Assembly: GCF_030816715.1 (NCBI RefSeq)
Contig: NZ_JAUSYH010000001.1
Location: forward strand, 5,890,001-5,954,000
Direction: 5' to 3'
Source: Streptomyces achromogenes
GTDB lineage: Bacteria; Actinomycetota; Actinomycetes; Streptomycetales; Streptomycetaceae
DNA length: 64,000 nt
In this document: piece by piece, positions 7,390 to 15,355 of the stretch
Position numbering within the stretch: the stretch's first letter is position 1
How the letters are laid out: each line of letters opens with the position of its first letter
The notes under the pieces: model-generated
The model's input: the letters and a program-made list of their open reading frames with translations, nothing else
Database searches by the model: none
What the model was told of the DNA's origin: nothing
Translations under genes and position numbers: made by a program

Positions 7390-8781
7390 ATGAGCCGTTC
7401 CGCCCACCCCGCCGGGCCCCGTCACGCCGACGTCCTGCCCGAGGGCCACTACTCCGCGCCGCCCGCCGATCTGAACACCCTCGACGGCAAGGTCTGGGCG
7501 CAGACCGTCACACGCAACGCCGACGGTGTGCTGACCGTCGGCGGCGTCGACGTCGTCAGCCTCGCCGAGCAGCACGGCACCCCGGCCTACATCCTCGACG
7601 AGGCGGACTTCCGCGGCCGGGCGCGCGCCTGGCGCACCGCGTTCGGGAACGACGCCGACGTCTTCTACGCCGGCAAGGCGTTCCTGTCCCGGGCCGTCGT
7701 GCGGTGGCTGCACGAGGAGGGGCTCAACCTCGACGTCTGCTCCGGCGGCGAGCTGACCACCGCCCTGTCCGCCGGCATGCCCGCCGACCGCATCGCCTTC
7801 CACGGCAACAACAAGTCGACGGAGGAGATCCGCCGGGCCGTCGAGTCCGGGGTCGGGCGCATCGTCCTCGACTCCTTCCAGGAGATCGTGCGGGTCGCGC
7901 ACATCGCGCAGTCCCTCGGAAAGCGCCAGCGGGTGCAGATCCGCATCACCGTCGGCGTCGAGGCCCACACGCACGAGTTCATCGCCACCGCCCACGAGGA
8001 CCAGAAGTTCGGGATCCCGCTCGCCGACGGCCAGGCGGCCGAGGCGGTGCGGCGCGCCCTTCAGCTCGACGGGCTCGAGCTGATCGGGATCCACTCGCAC
8101 ATCGGGTCGCAGATCTTCGACATGTCGGGGTTCGAGGTCGCCGCCCACCGGGTGGTCGGGCTGCTCAAGGTGATCAGGGACGAGCACGGCGTCGAGCTGC
8201 CCGAGATCGACCTCGGCGGCGGTCTCGGCATCGCGTACACCAGCGACGACGACCCCCGCGAGCCGCACGAGATCGCCAAGGCGCTGACCGAGATCGTCAC
8301 CCGGGAGTGCGAGGCCGCACGGCTGAGCACCCCGCGCATCTCCGTCGAGCCGGGCCGCGCGATCGTCGGACCGACCGCGTTCACCCTCTACCAGGTCGGT
8401 ACCGTCAAGCCGCTCGACGGGCTGCGGACGTACGTCTCCGTCGACGGCGGCATGTCCGACAACATCCGCACCGCGCTGTACGACGCCGAGTACAGCGTGG
8501 CGCTCGTCTCGCGTGCCAGCGACGCCGAGCCGATGCTGGCGCGCGTGGTCGGCAAGCACTGCGAGAGCGGGGACATCGTGGTGAAGGACGCGTTCCTCCC
8601 GTCGGACCTGGCACCCGGTGACCTCATCGCCGTCCCCGCGACGGGCGCGTACTGCCGTTCCATGGCCAGCAACTACAACCACGTGCTGCGGCCGCCGGTG
8701 GTCGTCGTGCACGAGGGGGAGTCGCGGGTCGTCGTGCGCAGGGAGACCGAGGAGGACCTGCTGCGGCTCGACGTCGGCTGA
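7390..8781 (+). CDS. lysA: Diaminopimelate decarboxylase
   Basis: This PLP enzyme makes L-lysine from meso-diaminopimelate in the last step of the pathway. The 463-residue protein has the family's full alanine-racemase-like barrel and C-terminal beta domain. The PLP Schiff-base lysine is Lys96 in FYAGKAF. The phosphate-binding GGGLGIAY starts at about 276, EPGRAIVG at 320, and the Cys of the second active-site half is near 422 in YCRSMASNYNHVLRPP. The N-terminal 30 residues (HPAGPRHADVLPEGHYSAPP) are a typical actinobacterial extension. It follows the ArgS-like gene by 14 bp and is probably cotranscribed with it. A strong hairpin at 8881-8929 separates it from hom. Confidence 0.97.
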   Translation: MSRSAHPAGPRHADVLPEGHYSAPPADLNTLDGKVWAQTVTRNADGVLTVGGVDVVSLAEQHGTPAYILDEADFRGRARAWRTAFGNDADVFYAGKAFLSRAVVRWLHEEGLNLDVCSGGELTTALSAGMPADRIAFHGNNKSTEEIRRAVESGVGRIVLDSFQEIVRVAHIAQSLGKRQRVQIRITVGVEAHTHEFIATAHEDQKFGIPLADGQAAEAVRRALQLDGLELIGIHSHIGSQIFDMSGFEVAAHRVVGLLKVIRDEHGVELPEIDLGGGLGIAYTSDDDPREPHEIAKALTEIVTRECEAARLSTPRISVEPGRAIVGPTAFTLYQVGTVKPLDGLRTYVSVDGGMSDNIRTALYDAEYSVALVSRASDAEPMLARVVGKHCESGDIVVKDAFLPSDLAPGDLIAVPATGAYCRSMASNYNHVLRPPVVVVHEGESRVVVRRETEEDLLRLDVG

Positions 8782-8880
8782 GCGACCGGCCGGGAAATGG
8801 GCCCCGCGAAGGAGAATGGGGCTCAGAGAGGAAAGGGCGGAAGATCTCCTGTCCGCCGCCTCTGCGAAAATGAAATAGAT

Positions 8881-8929
8881 GTCTCACGATCCGGACCGGG
8901 GATAGAAACTCCGGTCCGGTGAGTGAGAC
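8881..8929. terminator. Long two-part inverted repeat between lysA and hom
   Basis: GTCTCAC (8881-8887) pairs with GTGAGAC (8923-8929), and CCGGACCGG (8891-8899) pairs with CCGGTCCGG (8911-8919). The two stems are separated by a symmetric 3-nt mismatch, and the loop is 11 nt. It is probably the lysA terminator, but it ends 48 bp before hom and could also be a regulatory leader. Confidence 0.6.
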
Positions 8930-8977
8930 TGAACCAACCGGAAACAGCCGTAGACGGTATTCAGGAAACGAGGTCGG

Positions 8978-10270
8978 ATGATGCGTACGCGTCCGCTGAA
9001 GGTGGCGCTGCTGGGCTGCGGAGTGGTCGGCTCAGAGGTGGCGCGCATCATGACGACGCACGCCGACGACCTCGCCGCGCGCATCGGGGCTCCCGTGGAG
9101 CTCGCCGGTGTCGCCGTGCGGCGTCCCTCCCGGGTCCGCGAAGGCATCGACCCCGCCCTCGTCACCACCGACGCCACCGCCCTAGTCAAACGCGGAGACA
9201 TCGACGTGGTCGTCGAGGTCATCGGCGGCATCGAGCCCGCCCGTACGCTCATCACCGCCGCCTTCGAGCACGGCGCCTCCGTCGTCTCCGCCAACAAGGC
9301 GCTGCTCGCCCAGGACGGCGCCGCGCTGCACGCCGCCGCCGACGAGCACGGCGAGGACCTCTACTACGAGGCCGCCGTCGCGGGCGCGATCCCGCTGATC
9401 CGGCCGCTGCGCGAGTCCCTCGCCGGCGACAAGGTGAACCGGGTGCTCGGCATCGTCAACGGCACCACCAACTTCATCCTCGACAAGATGGACTCCACCG
9501 GCGCCGGCTACCAGGAGGCCCTCGACGAGGCCACCGCCCTGGGGTACGCCGAGGCCGACCCGACCGCCGACGTGGAGGCCTTCGACGCGGCCGCCAAGGC
9601 CGCCATCCTCGCCGGCATCGCCTTCCACACGCGCGTGCGCCTCGACGACGTCTACCGCGAGGGCATGACCGAGGTGACGTCGGCCGACTTCGCCTCCGCG
9701 CGGCAGATGGGCTGCACCATCAAGCTGCTCGCCATCTGCGAGCGGGCGGCCGACGGAGGGTCCGTGACCGCGCGGGTGCACCCCGCCATGATTCCGCTGA
9801 GCCACCCGCTCGCCTCGGTGCGCGGCGCCTACAACGCCGTGTTCGTCGAGTCGGACGCGGCCGGCCAGCTCATGTTCTACGGCCCCGGCGCCGGCGGTGC
9901 ACCCACCGCCTCCGCCGTGCTCGGCGACCTCGTCGCCGTCTGCCGCAACCGGCTCAGCGGGGCGACGGGGCCCGGCGAGTCGGCGTACGCCGCCCTGCCG
10001 GTGTCGCCCATGGGCGATGTCGTCACGCGCTACCACATCAGCCTGGACGTCGCCGACAAACCGGGTGTTCTCGCCCAGGTGGCGACCGTGTTCGCCGAGC
10101 ACGGGGTGTCCATCGATACGGTGCGCCAACAGGGCAAGGACGGCGAGGCCTCTCTCGTCGTCGTCACCCATCGCGCGTCCGACGCCTCCCTGACGGGGAC
10201 CGTCGAGGCGTTGCGCAAGCTCGACACCGTGCGGGGTGTCGCCAGCATCATGCGGGTTGAAGGAGAGTAA
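8978..10270 (+). CDS. hom: Homoserine dehydrogenase
   Basis: The enzyme reduces aspartate semialdehyde to homoserine, the branch point to threonine and methionine. The NAD(P)-binding motif is LLGCGVVG (residues 11-18). The catalytic domain includes NGTTNFILDKM and GYAEADPTADVEAFDAAAK, with the conserved acidic and lysine residues. An ACT domain begins near residue 352 (YHISLDVADKPGVLAQV) and probably mediates feedback inhibition by threonine. The length of 430 residues is normal. It starts with tandem ATG codons at 8978 and 8981 after GAGGT. thrC begins 3 bp after its stop, so the two genes form an operon. Confidence 0.97.
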   Translation: MMRTRPLKVALLGCGVVGSEVARIMTTHADDLAARIGAPVELAGVAVRRPSRVREGIDPALVTTDATALVKRGDIDVVVEVIGGIEPARTLITAAFEHGASVVSANKALLAQDGAALHAAADEHGEDLYYEAAVAGAIPLIRPLRESLAGDKVNRVLGIVNGTTNFILDKMDSTGAGYQEALDEATALGYAEADPTADVEAFDAAAKAAILAGIAFHTRVRLDDVYREGMTEVTSADFASARQMGCTIKLLAICERAADGGSVTARVHPAMIPLSHPLASVRGAYNAVFVESDAAGQLMFYGPGAGGAPTASAVLGDLVAVCRNRLSGATGPGESAYAALPVSPMGDVVTRYHISLDVADKPGVLAQVATVFAEHGVSIDTVRQQGKDGEASLVVVTHRASDASLTGTVEALRKLDTVRGVASIMRVEGE

Positions 10271-10273
10271 CCA

Positions 10274-11332
10274 ATGACCCACCAGTGGCGCGGAATCATC
10301 GAGGAGTACCGGGACCGGCTGCCGGTATCCGACAGCACGCCGGTCGTGACGCTCCGTGAGGGCGGCACGCCGCTCGTGCCCGCGCAGGTGCTCTCCGAGC
10401 GCACGGGCTGCGAGGTCCACCTGAAGGTGGAGGGCGCCAACCCGACGGGGTCCTTCAAGGACCGCGGTATGACGATGGCGATCACGCGGGCCAAGGAGGA
10501 GGGCGCGCAGGCGGTCATCTGCGCCTCCACGGGCAACACCTCTGCCTCCGCGGCCGCCTACGCCGTCCGTGCGGGCATGGTCTCGGCCGTGCTCGTGCCG
10601 CGCGGCAAGATCGCGCTCGGCAAGATGGGCCAGGCCCTCGTCCACGGCGCGAAGATCCTCCAGGTCGACGGCAACTTCGACGACTGCCTCACCCTCGCCC
10701 GAGCGCTGAGCGACAACTACCCGGTGGCGCTGGTCAATTCGGTGAACCCGGTGCGCATCGAGGGGCAGAAGACGGCCGCCTTCGAGATCGTCGACATGCT
10801 CGGCGACGCCCCCGACATCCACGTCCTGCCGGTCGGTAACGCGGGCAACATCACCGCGTACTGGAAGGGCTATCAGGAGTACGCCGCCGACAAGATCGCC
10901 GCGAAGACCCCGCGGATGTGGGGGTTCCAGGCGTCCGGCAGCGCTCCGATCGTGCGCGGCGAGATCGTCAAGGACCCGTCGACGATCGCCACCGCCATCC
11001 GGATCGGCAACCCCGCCTCCTGGAAGTTCGCGCTGGCGGCGCAGGAGGAGTCCGGCGGCCGGATCGACGAGGTGACGGACCGTGAGATCCTGCGCGCCTA
11101 CCGGCTGTTGGCGGCTCAGGAGGGCGTCTTCGTGGAGCCCGCGTCCGCCGCGTCGGTGGCCGGTCTGCTGAAGGCCGCCGAGCAGGGTCTGGTCGACCCG
11201 GGCCAGCGCATCGTCTGCACCGTCACCGGCAACGGCCTCAAGGACCCCGACTGGGCCGTCGCCGGCGCCCCGCAGCCCGTCACCGTCCCGGTCGACGCGG
11301 TCACGGCGGCCGAGCGCCTCGGCCTCGCGTAG
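10274..11332 (+). CDS. thrC: Threonine synthase
   Basis: This PLP-dependent enzyme converts O-phosphohomoserine to threonine. The PLP lysine is Lys62 in NPTGSFKDRGM, and the phosphate-binding loop is seen in STGNTSASAAAYA and later VGNAGNITAYWKG. The 352-residue length matches the short bacterial class. GGAGAG precedes the ATG, which lies 3 bp after the hom stop codon, indicating translational coupling. A perfect 11-bp hairpin 22 bp past the stop ends the hom-thrC unit, and thrB lies 460 bp further on with its own leader. Confidence 0.97.
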   Translation: MTHQWRGIIEEYRDRLPVSDSTPVVTLREGGTPLVPAQVLSERTGCEVHLKVEGANPTGSFKDRGMTMAITRAKEEGAQAVICASTGNTSASAAAYAVRAGMVSAVLVPRGKIALGKMGQALVHGAKILQVDGNFDDCLTLARALSDNYPVALVNSVNPVRIEGQKTAAFEIVDMLGDAPDIHVLPVGNAGNITAYWKGYQEYAADKIAAKTPRMWGFQASGSAPIVRGEIVKDPSTIATAIRIGNPASWKFALAAQEESGGRIDEVTDREILRAYRLLAAQEGVFVEPASAASVAGLLKAAEQGLVDPGQRIVCTVTGNGLKDPDWAVAGAPQPVTVPVDAVTAAERLGLA

Positions 11333-11353
11333 CGGAATCCTGTCCACCACGGA

Positions 11354-11380
11354 CCGGCGGGCTGCCCACCAGCCCGCCGG
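11354..11380 (+). terminator. hom-thrC terminator hairpin
   Basis: CCGGCGGGCTG (11354-11364) pairs perfectly with CAGCCCGCCGG (11370-11380) around a 5-nt loop. There is no T-tract, which is normal for Streptomyces. Confidence 0.75.
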
Positions 11381-11405
11381 CGGACGGCGGACGGCGGACG
11401 GCGGA
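11378..11405. repeat. Four tandem copies of CGGCGGA
   Basis: Four perfect 7-bp units lie at 11378, 11385, 11392 and 11399. The first copy overlaps the 3' arm of the thrC terminator stem. Confidence 0.85.
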
Positions 11406-11414
11406 TTGGGAACA

Positions 11415-11571
11415 CCCTCTCCACCCGGAAGACCCGCTCCGCCTGGGACGGCCGCTCCCGGAACACCCGTTCCGCATGGAACGTCCGCCGCACGGGGAAC
11501 ATCCGTTCCACCGGCAGCACCCGTTCCGCGAGGGGCACCCGCTCGCCAGGGAACACCGCTTCCCGGCACCC
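11415..11571. repeat. Degenerate 18-bp tandem repeat between thrC and thrB
   Basis: About nine units of 18 bp (one of 15) run in register: starts at 11415, 11433, 11451, 11466, 11484, 11502, 11520, 11538 and 11556. A typical unit is CCCGTTCCGCGAGGGGCA, and several contain GGAACA or CCGTTCC, so short inverted repeats recur along the array. On the minus strand the frame reads as an irregular hexapeptide repeat (ERVFRVERVFPI-like). Confidence 0.8.
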
Positions 11572-11792
11572 TCGACGGGGACTTCCCCATCGGGGGTGCA
11601 CAGGGGGCTTACGACACGCATCGTGCGCCTCCTGTGCGCCCTATGTCGCCGCAGAACCTTCCTTCGATAGGCTGTACTGAACCCGCCCGCCGCATATGCC
11701 GCGGTGCTGCGTCGCCGTAGCGGCGGCAGGGTCCTCATGTACGTAGCGCATCTCATTCCACAGCCCCGCAGCTCAAGGAGAGTCATCGCAAG

Positions 11793-12722
11793 ATGGCCGG
11801 TCCCGCCTTCCGTGCCGCCCCCGTGCGTGTGCGCGTTCCCGCCACCAGCGCCAATCTCGGCCCGGGTTTCGACGCCTTCGGCCTCGCGCTGGGGCTCTAC
11901 GACGACGTCGTCGTCCGGGTGGCCGACTCCGGGCTGCACATCGACATCGCGGGCGAGGGCAGCGAGACGCTGCCGCGCGACGAGACGCACCTGCTCGTCC
12001 GTTCCCTGCGCACCGCCTTCGACGTCCTCGGCGGTCAGCCGCGCGGACTGGAGATCGTCTGCGCCAACCGCATCCCGCACGGCCGGGGCCTCGGCTCCTC
12101 GTCCGCCGCGATCTGCGCGGGCATCGTCGCCGCGCGCGCGGTGACCATAGGCGGTGAGAGCAGGCTCGACGACGCCGCCCTGCTCGAGCTCGCGACCGAG
12201 ATCGAGGGCCACCCGGACAACGTCGCGGCCTGTCTGCTCGGCGGATTCACCCTGTCCTGGATGGAGGCCGGCGCCGCGCGCGCGATCAGGACGGAGCCCG
12301 CCGATTCCATCGTTCCGGTGGTTTTCGTGCCAGGGAAGCCGGTCCTCACCGAGACCGCGCGCGGACTGCTCCCGCGCTCCGTCCCGCACGTCGACGCCGC
12401 CGCCAACGCGGGCCGCGCCGCACTGCTCGTCGAGGCGCTCACCCGGCGCCCCGAACTGCTGCTGCCCGCCACCGAGGACCGTCTGCACCAGGAGTACCGC
12501 GCGCCGGCCATGCCGGAGAGCGCCGCACTGGTGGAGCGGCTGCGCGCCGACGGAATTCCGGCCGTCATCTCCGGCGCCGGACCCACCGTGATGGCACTGG
12601 CCGACGCGGGCACCGCCGACAAGATCGAATCCTCGGCAGGCGCGGACTGGGCCGCGAACCGCCTGGCCATGGACCTGCAGGGGGCGTGCGTGCTGCCTCT
12701 TGCGCCCTCCGGCGACATCTAA
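11793..12722 (+). CDS. thrB: Homoserine kinase
   Basis: This GHMP-family kinase phosphorylates homoserine to O-phosphohomoserine, the substrate of ThrC. The N-terminal substrate region VPATSANLGPGFDAFGLALG is canonical. The ATP-binding loop PHGRGLGSSSAAICAG sits at about residues 94-109, and the C-terminal GHMP motif is VISGAGPTVMAL. The length of 309 residues is normal. It is separated from hom-thrC by 460 bp of repeats, so it is likely transcribed on its own. Confidence 0.97.
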   Translation: MAGPAFRAAPVRVRVPATSANLGPGFDAFGLALGLYDDVVVRVADSGLHIDIAGEGSETLPRDETHLLVRSLRTAFDVLGGQPRGLEIVCANRIPHGRGLGSSSAAICAGIVAARAVTIGGESRLDDAALLELATEIEGHPDNVAACLLGGFTLSWMEAGAARAIRTEPADSIVPVVFVPGKPVLTETARGLLPRSVPHVDAAANAGRAALLVEALTRRPELLLPATEDRLHQEYRAPAMPESAALVERLRADGIPAVISGAGPTVMALADAGTADKIESSAGADWAANRLAMDLQGACVLPLAPSGDI

Positions 12723-12752
12723 AAAGCGCACGGTTGCCGGATTTCGAGAGGG

Positions 12753-12779
12753 GGAATGTTTGTTGGATCCGGTAGTGTT
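12753..12779 (+). promoter_or_regulatory. Sigma-R-type promoter motif upstream of rho
   Basis: GGAAT (12753-12757) and GTT (12777-12779) are separated by 19 bp, matching the GGAAT-N18/19-GTT consensus recalled for the thiol-stress sigma factor SigR of Streptomyces. The motif lies about 370 bp upstream of the rho start. Confidence 0.45.
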
Positions 12780-12822
12780 AACCTCAAGTCTGCACCCGAC
12801 CCCACCACGGCGAGGTGCTTCG

Positions 12823-12839
12823 TGTCCCGCTTCGGGACA
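12823..12839 (+). other. Hairpin in rho leader
   Basis: TGTCCCG (12823-12829) pairs perfectly with CGGGACA (12833-12839) around a CTT loop. It lies about 45 nt after the putative SigR-type start region and may influence leader transcription or stability. Confidence 0.5.
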
Positions 12840-12930
12840 GACATTCTTCCGGGAGCTCCCCAAGCCGCACTGCGTTCCGTACGTCGTACCTGGGCAGTAC
12901 GCCGTGCAACGACGCTGAGCGGCCCGCAGA

Positions 12931-12954
12931 TGGGGGTCCCCCCTCTGGGGGAGC
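12931..12954. repeat. G-tract palindromic element
   Basis: TGGGGGTCCCCCC followed by TCTGGGGGAGC resembles the outer parts of the short TGGGGG...GTGGGGGAG element also present at 40455-40496, here without the CTCGAG core. It lies in the rho leader. Confidence 0.45.
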
Positions 12955-13149
12955 TTCGGAATCGGTGCTACCACGCCACGTGACACTGGGTGTCACGGCT
13001 CGTCGCGGAAGCGCCATCACCAGCAAATTCTCTTCCGCCGCACAAGGCGGACCACCGCCCCGGCTTCGCCACAGCAAGGATCGAAGCCGGACAGCACAAA
13101 CGGTCGCCGAGCCAGACAGGCCGACGTCCGCTCCAGGGAAGGACCCTTC

Positions 13150-15186
13150 GTGAGCGACACCACCGATCTGATGGGCGCACGTGTCGAGGAGACCGCTGCC
13201 GCGCCCGCCACGGACGCCTCCGCGCCTGCCACCGGTGCAGGCTCCCGGCGACGCCGCGGTACCGGCCTCGAGGGCATGGTGCTGGCCGAGCTGCAGCAGG
13301 TCGCATCCGGCCTCGGCATCAAGGGCACCGCGCGGATGCGCAAGAGCCAGCTGATCGAGGTCATCAAGGAGGCGCAGGCGGGAGGCGGCGCCCCGGCCAA
13401 GGCCGCGGACCCGGTCGCCGAGACCAAGCCCAAGCGCCGCGCCACCTCCAAGGCCCGCACCGGAGACGCCGCCGACAAGAAGGCGGACGCCGCTCCGGCC
13501 GAGGCCGCCGCCGAGAAGGCCGTGGCCCAGCAGCAGATCGAGATTCCGGGCCAGCCGGCCGGCGCCGACGCGCCCGCCGAGCGCCGTCGCCGTCGTGCCA
13601 CCGCCGACGTCGGCAGCCCGGAGACGGTCGCCGCCGAGGCGAAGAGCGCGCCGAAGGCCGAGACGCCCGCGCCGGCGCAGACCGAGGCCCAGGCACAGCC
13701 CCAGGGCGACGCCAGGAGCGACGCCGACGGCGGCGAGGGCCGTCGCCGCGACCGCCGTGAGCGCGGCCGTGACCGTGGCGAGCGAGGTGACCGCGGTGAC
13801 CGCGGTGACCGCCGCAAGGGCGACGACCAGCAGGGCGGCCAGCAGGGTCAGCAGCAGCGCGGCGGCCAGCAGGGCCAGCAGCAGGGCGGCGGCCGCCAGG
13901 ACCGTCAGCAGCGCGACAACGGCCCGCAGGACGACGACGAGTTCGGCGACGGCCGGCGTGGCCGCCGCGGCCGCTACCGCGACCGCCGTGGCCGCCGCGG
14001 GCGCGACGAGATCGGCGCCCCCGAGCCGCAGCTCGCCGACGACGACGTGCTGATCCCCGTCGCGGGCATCCTGGACATCCTGGACAACTACGCGTTCATC
14101 CGGACCTCCGGCTACCTGCCGGGCCCGAACGACGTGTACGTCTCGCTCGCCCAGGTCCGCAAGAACGGTCTGCGCAAGGGCGACCACGTCACCGGCGCCG
14201 TCCGCCAGCCGAAGGACGGGGAGCGCCGCGAGAAGTTCAACGCGTTGGTCCGCCTGGACTCGCAGAACGGCATGGCGCCCGAATCCGGGCGCGGACGCCC
14301 CGAGTTCAACAAGCTGACGCCGCTCTACCCGCAGGACCGGCTCCGTCTGGAGACCGACCCGGGCGTTCTCACGACCCGCATCATCGACCTCGTCGCGCCG
14401 ATCGGCAAGGGCCAGCGCGGCCTGATCGTGGCCCCGCCGAAGACCGGCAAGACCATGATCATGCAGGCGATCGCCAACGCGATCACGCACAACAACCCCG
14501 AGTGCCACCTGATGGTCGTCCTGGTCGACGAGCGTCCGGAAGAGGTCACCGACATGCAGCGGTCGGTCAAGGGCGAGGTCATCTCCTCGACCTTCGACCG
14601 TCCGGCCGAGGACCACACCACGGTCGCCGAGCTCGCCATCGAGCGCGCCAAGCGTCTGGTGGAGCTCGGCCACGACGTCGTCGTGCTGCTCGACTCGATC
14701 ACGCGTCTGGGCCGTGCGTACAACCTCGCCGCCCCGGCCTCCGGCCGCATCCTGTCCGGTGGTGTCGACTCGACGGCCCTGTACCCGCCGAAGCGCTTCT
14801 TCGGTGCGGCCCGCAACATCGAGGACGGCGGCTCGCTGACCATCCTCGCCACCGCGCTGGTGGACACCGGGTCCCGCATGGACGAGGTGATCTTCGAGGA
14901 GTTCAAGGGCACCGGCAACGCCGAGCTCAAGCTCGACCGCAAGCTCGCCGACAAGCGCATCTTCCCGGCGGTGGACGTGGACGCGTCCGGCACCCGCAAG
15001 GAAGAGATCCTGCTCGGCAACGAGGAGCTCGCGGTCACCTGGAAGCTGCGCCGGGTGCTGCACGCGCTCGACCAGCAGCAGGCGATCGAGCTGCTCCTCG
15101 ACAAGATGAAGCAGACGAAGTCGAACGGCGAGTTCCTGATGCAGATCCAGAAGACGACGCCGTCGCCGGGCAACAACAACGACTGA
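13150..15186 (+). CDS. rho: Transcription termination factor Rho with long disordered insertion
   Basis: Rho is the hexameric RNA-dependent ATPase that ends transcription. The 678-residue protein has a Rho N-domain at about 40-76, then a roughly 220-residue inserted region rich in Ala, Lys, Glu, Arg and Asp. This becomes RGD/Gln/Gly-rich (GERGDRGDRGDRRKG, then QQGGQQGQQQRGGQQ). The cold-shock RNA-binding domain follows from about 297 (DDDVLIPVAGILDILDNYAF), then the RecA-like motor with Walker A APPKTGKT near 427-434 and Walker B LLDSITRLGR. The insertion is typical of high-GC actinobacterial Rho and probably adds RNA binding. GGAAGGA precedes the GTG start. A 17-bp terminator follows. Confidence 0.97.
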   Translation: MSDTTDLMGARVEETAAAPATDASAPATGAGSRRRRGTGLEGMVLAELQQVASGLGIKGTARMRKSQLIEVIKEAQAGGGAPAKAADPVAETKPKRRATSKARTGDAADKKADAAPAEAAAEKAVAQQQIEIPGQPAGADAPAERRRRRATADVGSPETVAAEAKSAPKAETPAPAQTEAQAQPQGDARSDADGGEGRRRDRRERGRDRGERGDRGDRGDRRKGDDQQGGQQGQQQRGGQQGQQQGGGRQDRQQRDNGPQDDDEFGDGRRGRRGRYRDRRGRRGRDEIGAPEPQLADDDVLIPVAGILDILDNYAFIRTSGYLPGPNDVYVSLAQVRKNGLRKGDHVTGAVRQPKDGERREKFNALVRLDSQNGMAPESGRGRPEFNKLTPLYPQDRLRLETDPGVLTTRIIDLVAPIGKGQRGLIVAPPKTGKTMIMQAIANAITHNNPECHLMVVLVDERPEEVTDMQRSVKGEVISSTFDRPAEDHTTVAELAIERAKRLVELGHDVVVLLDSITRLGRAYNLAAPASGRILSGGVDSTALYPPKRFFGAARNIEDGGSLTILATALVDTGSRMDEVIFEEFKGTGNAELKLDRKLADKRIFPAVDVDASGTRKEEILLGNEELAVTWKLRRVLHALDQQQAIELLLDKMKQTKSNGEFLMQIQKTTPSPGNNND

Positions 15187-15231
15187 GTCGACGACGACTG
15201 AAGTCGACGACGACCGACGTCGACGACTGAA
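15187..15231. repeat. Short tandem repeat abutting the rho stop codon
   Basis: Units GTCGACGACGACTGAA (15187), GTCGACGACGACCGAC (15203) and GTCGACGACTGAA (15219) follow the TGA directly. The repeat includes the sequence around the stop codon itself (GACGACTGA), suggesting local duplication of the gene end. Confidence 0.7.
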
Positions 15232-15250
15232 GTCGTAGCCCGCAGACATC

Positions 15251-15290
15251 GGATCAGGGCCGTCCCCGCACGCGGGGGCGGCCCTGATCC
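15251..15290 (+). terminator. rho terminator
   Basis: GGATCAGGGCCGTCCCC (15251-15267) pairs over 17 bp with GGGGGCGGCCCTGATCC (15274-15290), with one G-U pair. It is a very stable hairpin about 65 bp after the stop codon. Confidence 0.85.
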
Positions 15291-15355
15291 GCGCTTCACG
15301 GGCGGGATACGATCTCGCTCTTCTTCCACCATCCTGATCCCGAGGGGGGACTCGC

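Larger units (their letters stand above)
11333..11792. other. Gene-free thrC-thrB spacer with repeats
   Basis: This 460-bp stretch holds, in order, a terminator hairpin (11354-11380), a 7-bp tandem repeat (11378-11405), an 18-bp degenerate tandem repeat (11415-11571), and the thrB promoter region and leader. Frames are open on both strands through the repeats, but codon use and composition do not look like genes. An AAGGAG sequence lies about 10 nt before the thrB ATG. Confidence 0.8.
12723..13149. other. rho promoter region and 5' leader
   Basis: No gene is supported in these 427 bp. They hold a GGAAT-N19-GTT promoter-like motif (12753-12779), a perfect hairpin TGTCCCG-CTT-CGGGACA (12823-12839), and a GGGGGTCCCCCC/CTGGGGGAG palindromic block (12931-12954). 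The long structured leader suggests post-transcriptional or autogenous control of rho. Confidence 0.6.

Noticed and set aside
11406..11720. Open frames through the 18-bp repeats
   Set aside because: The repeat period is a multiple of three, so all frames stay open by arithmetic. The peptides are plain repeats without a ribosome site.
12815..13153. 112-codon frame in the rho leader
   Set aside because: It covers hairpins and a G-tract element, has no family resemblance and no consistent codon bias. It is better explained as an untranslated leader.
13017..13817. Minus-strand frames opposite the rho insertion
   Set aside because: They are shadows of the low-complexity coding region, with no start site or domain.
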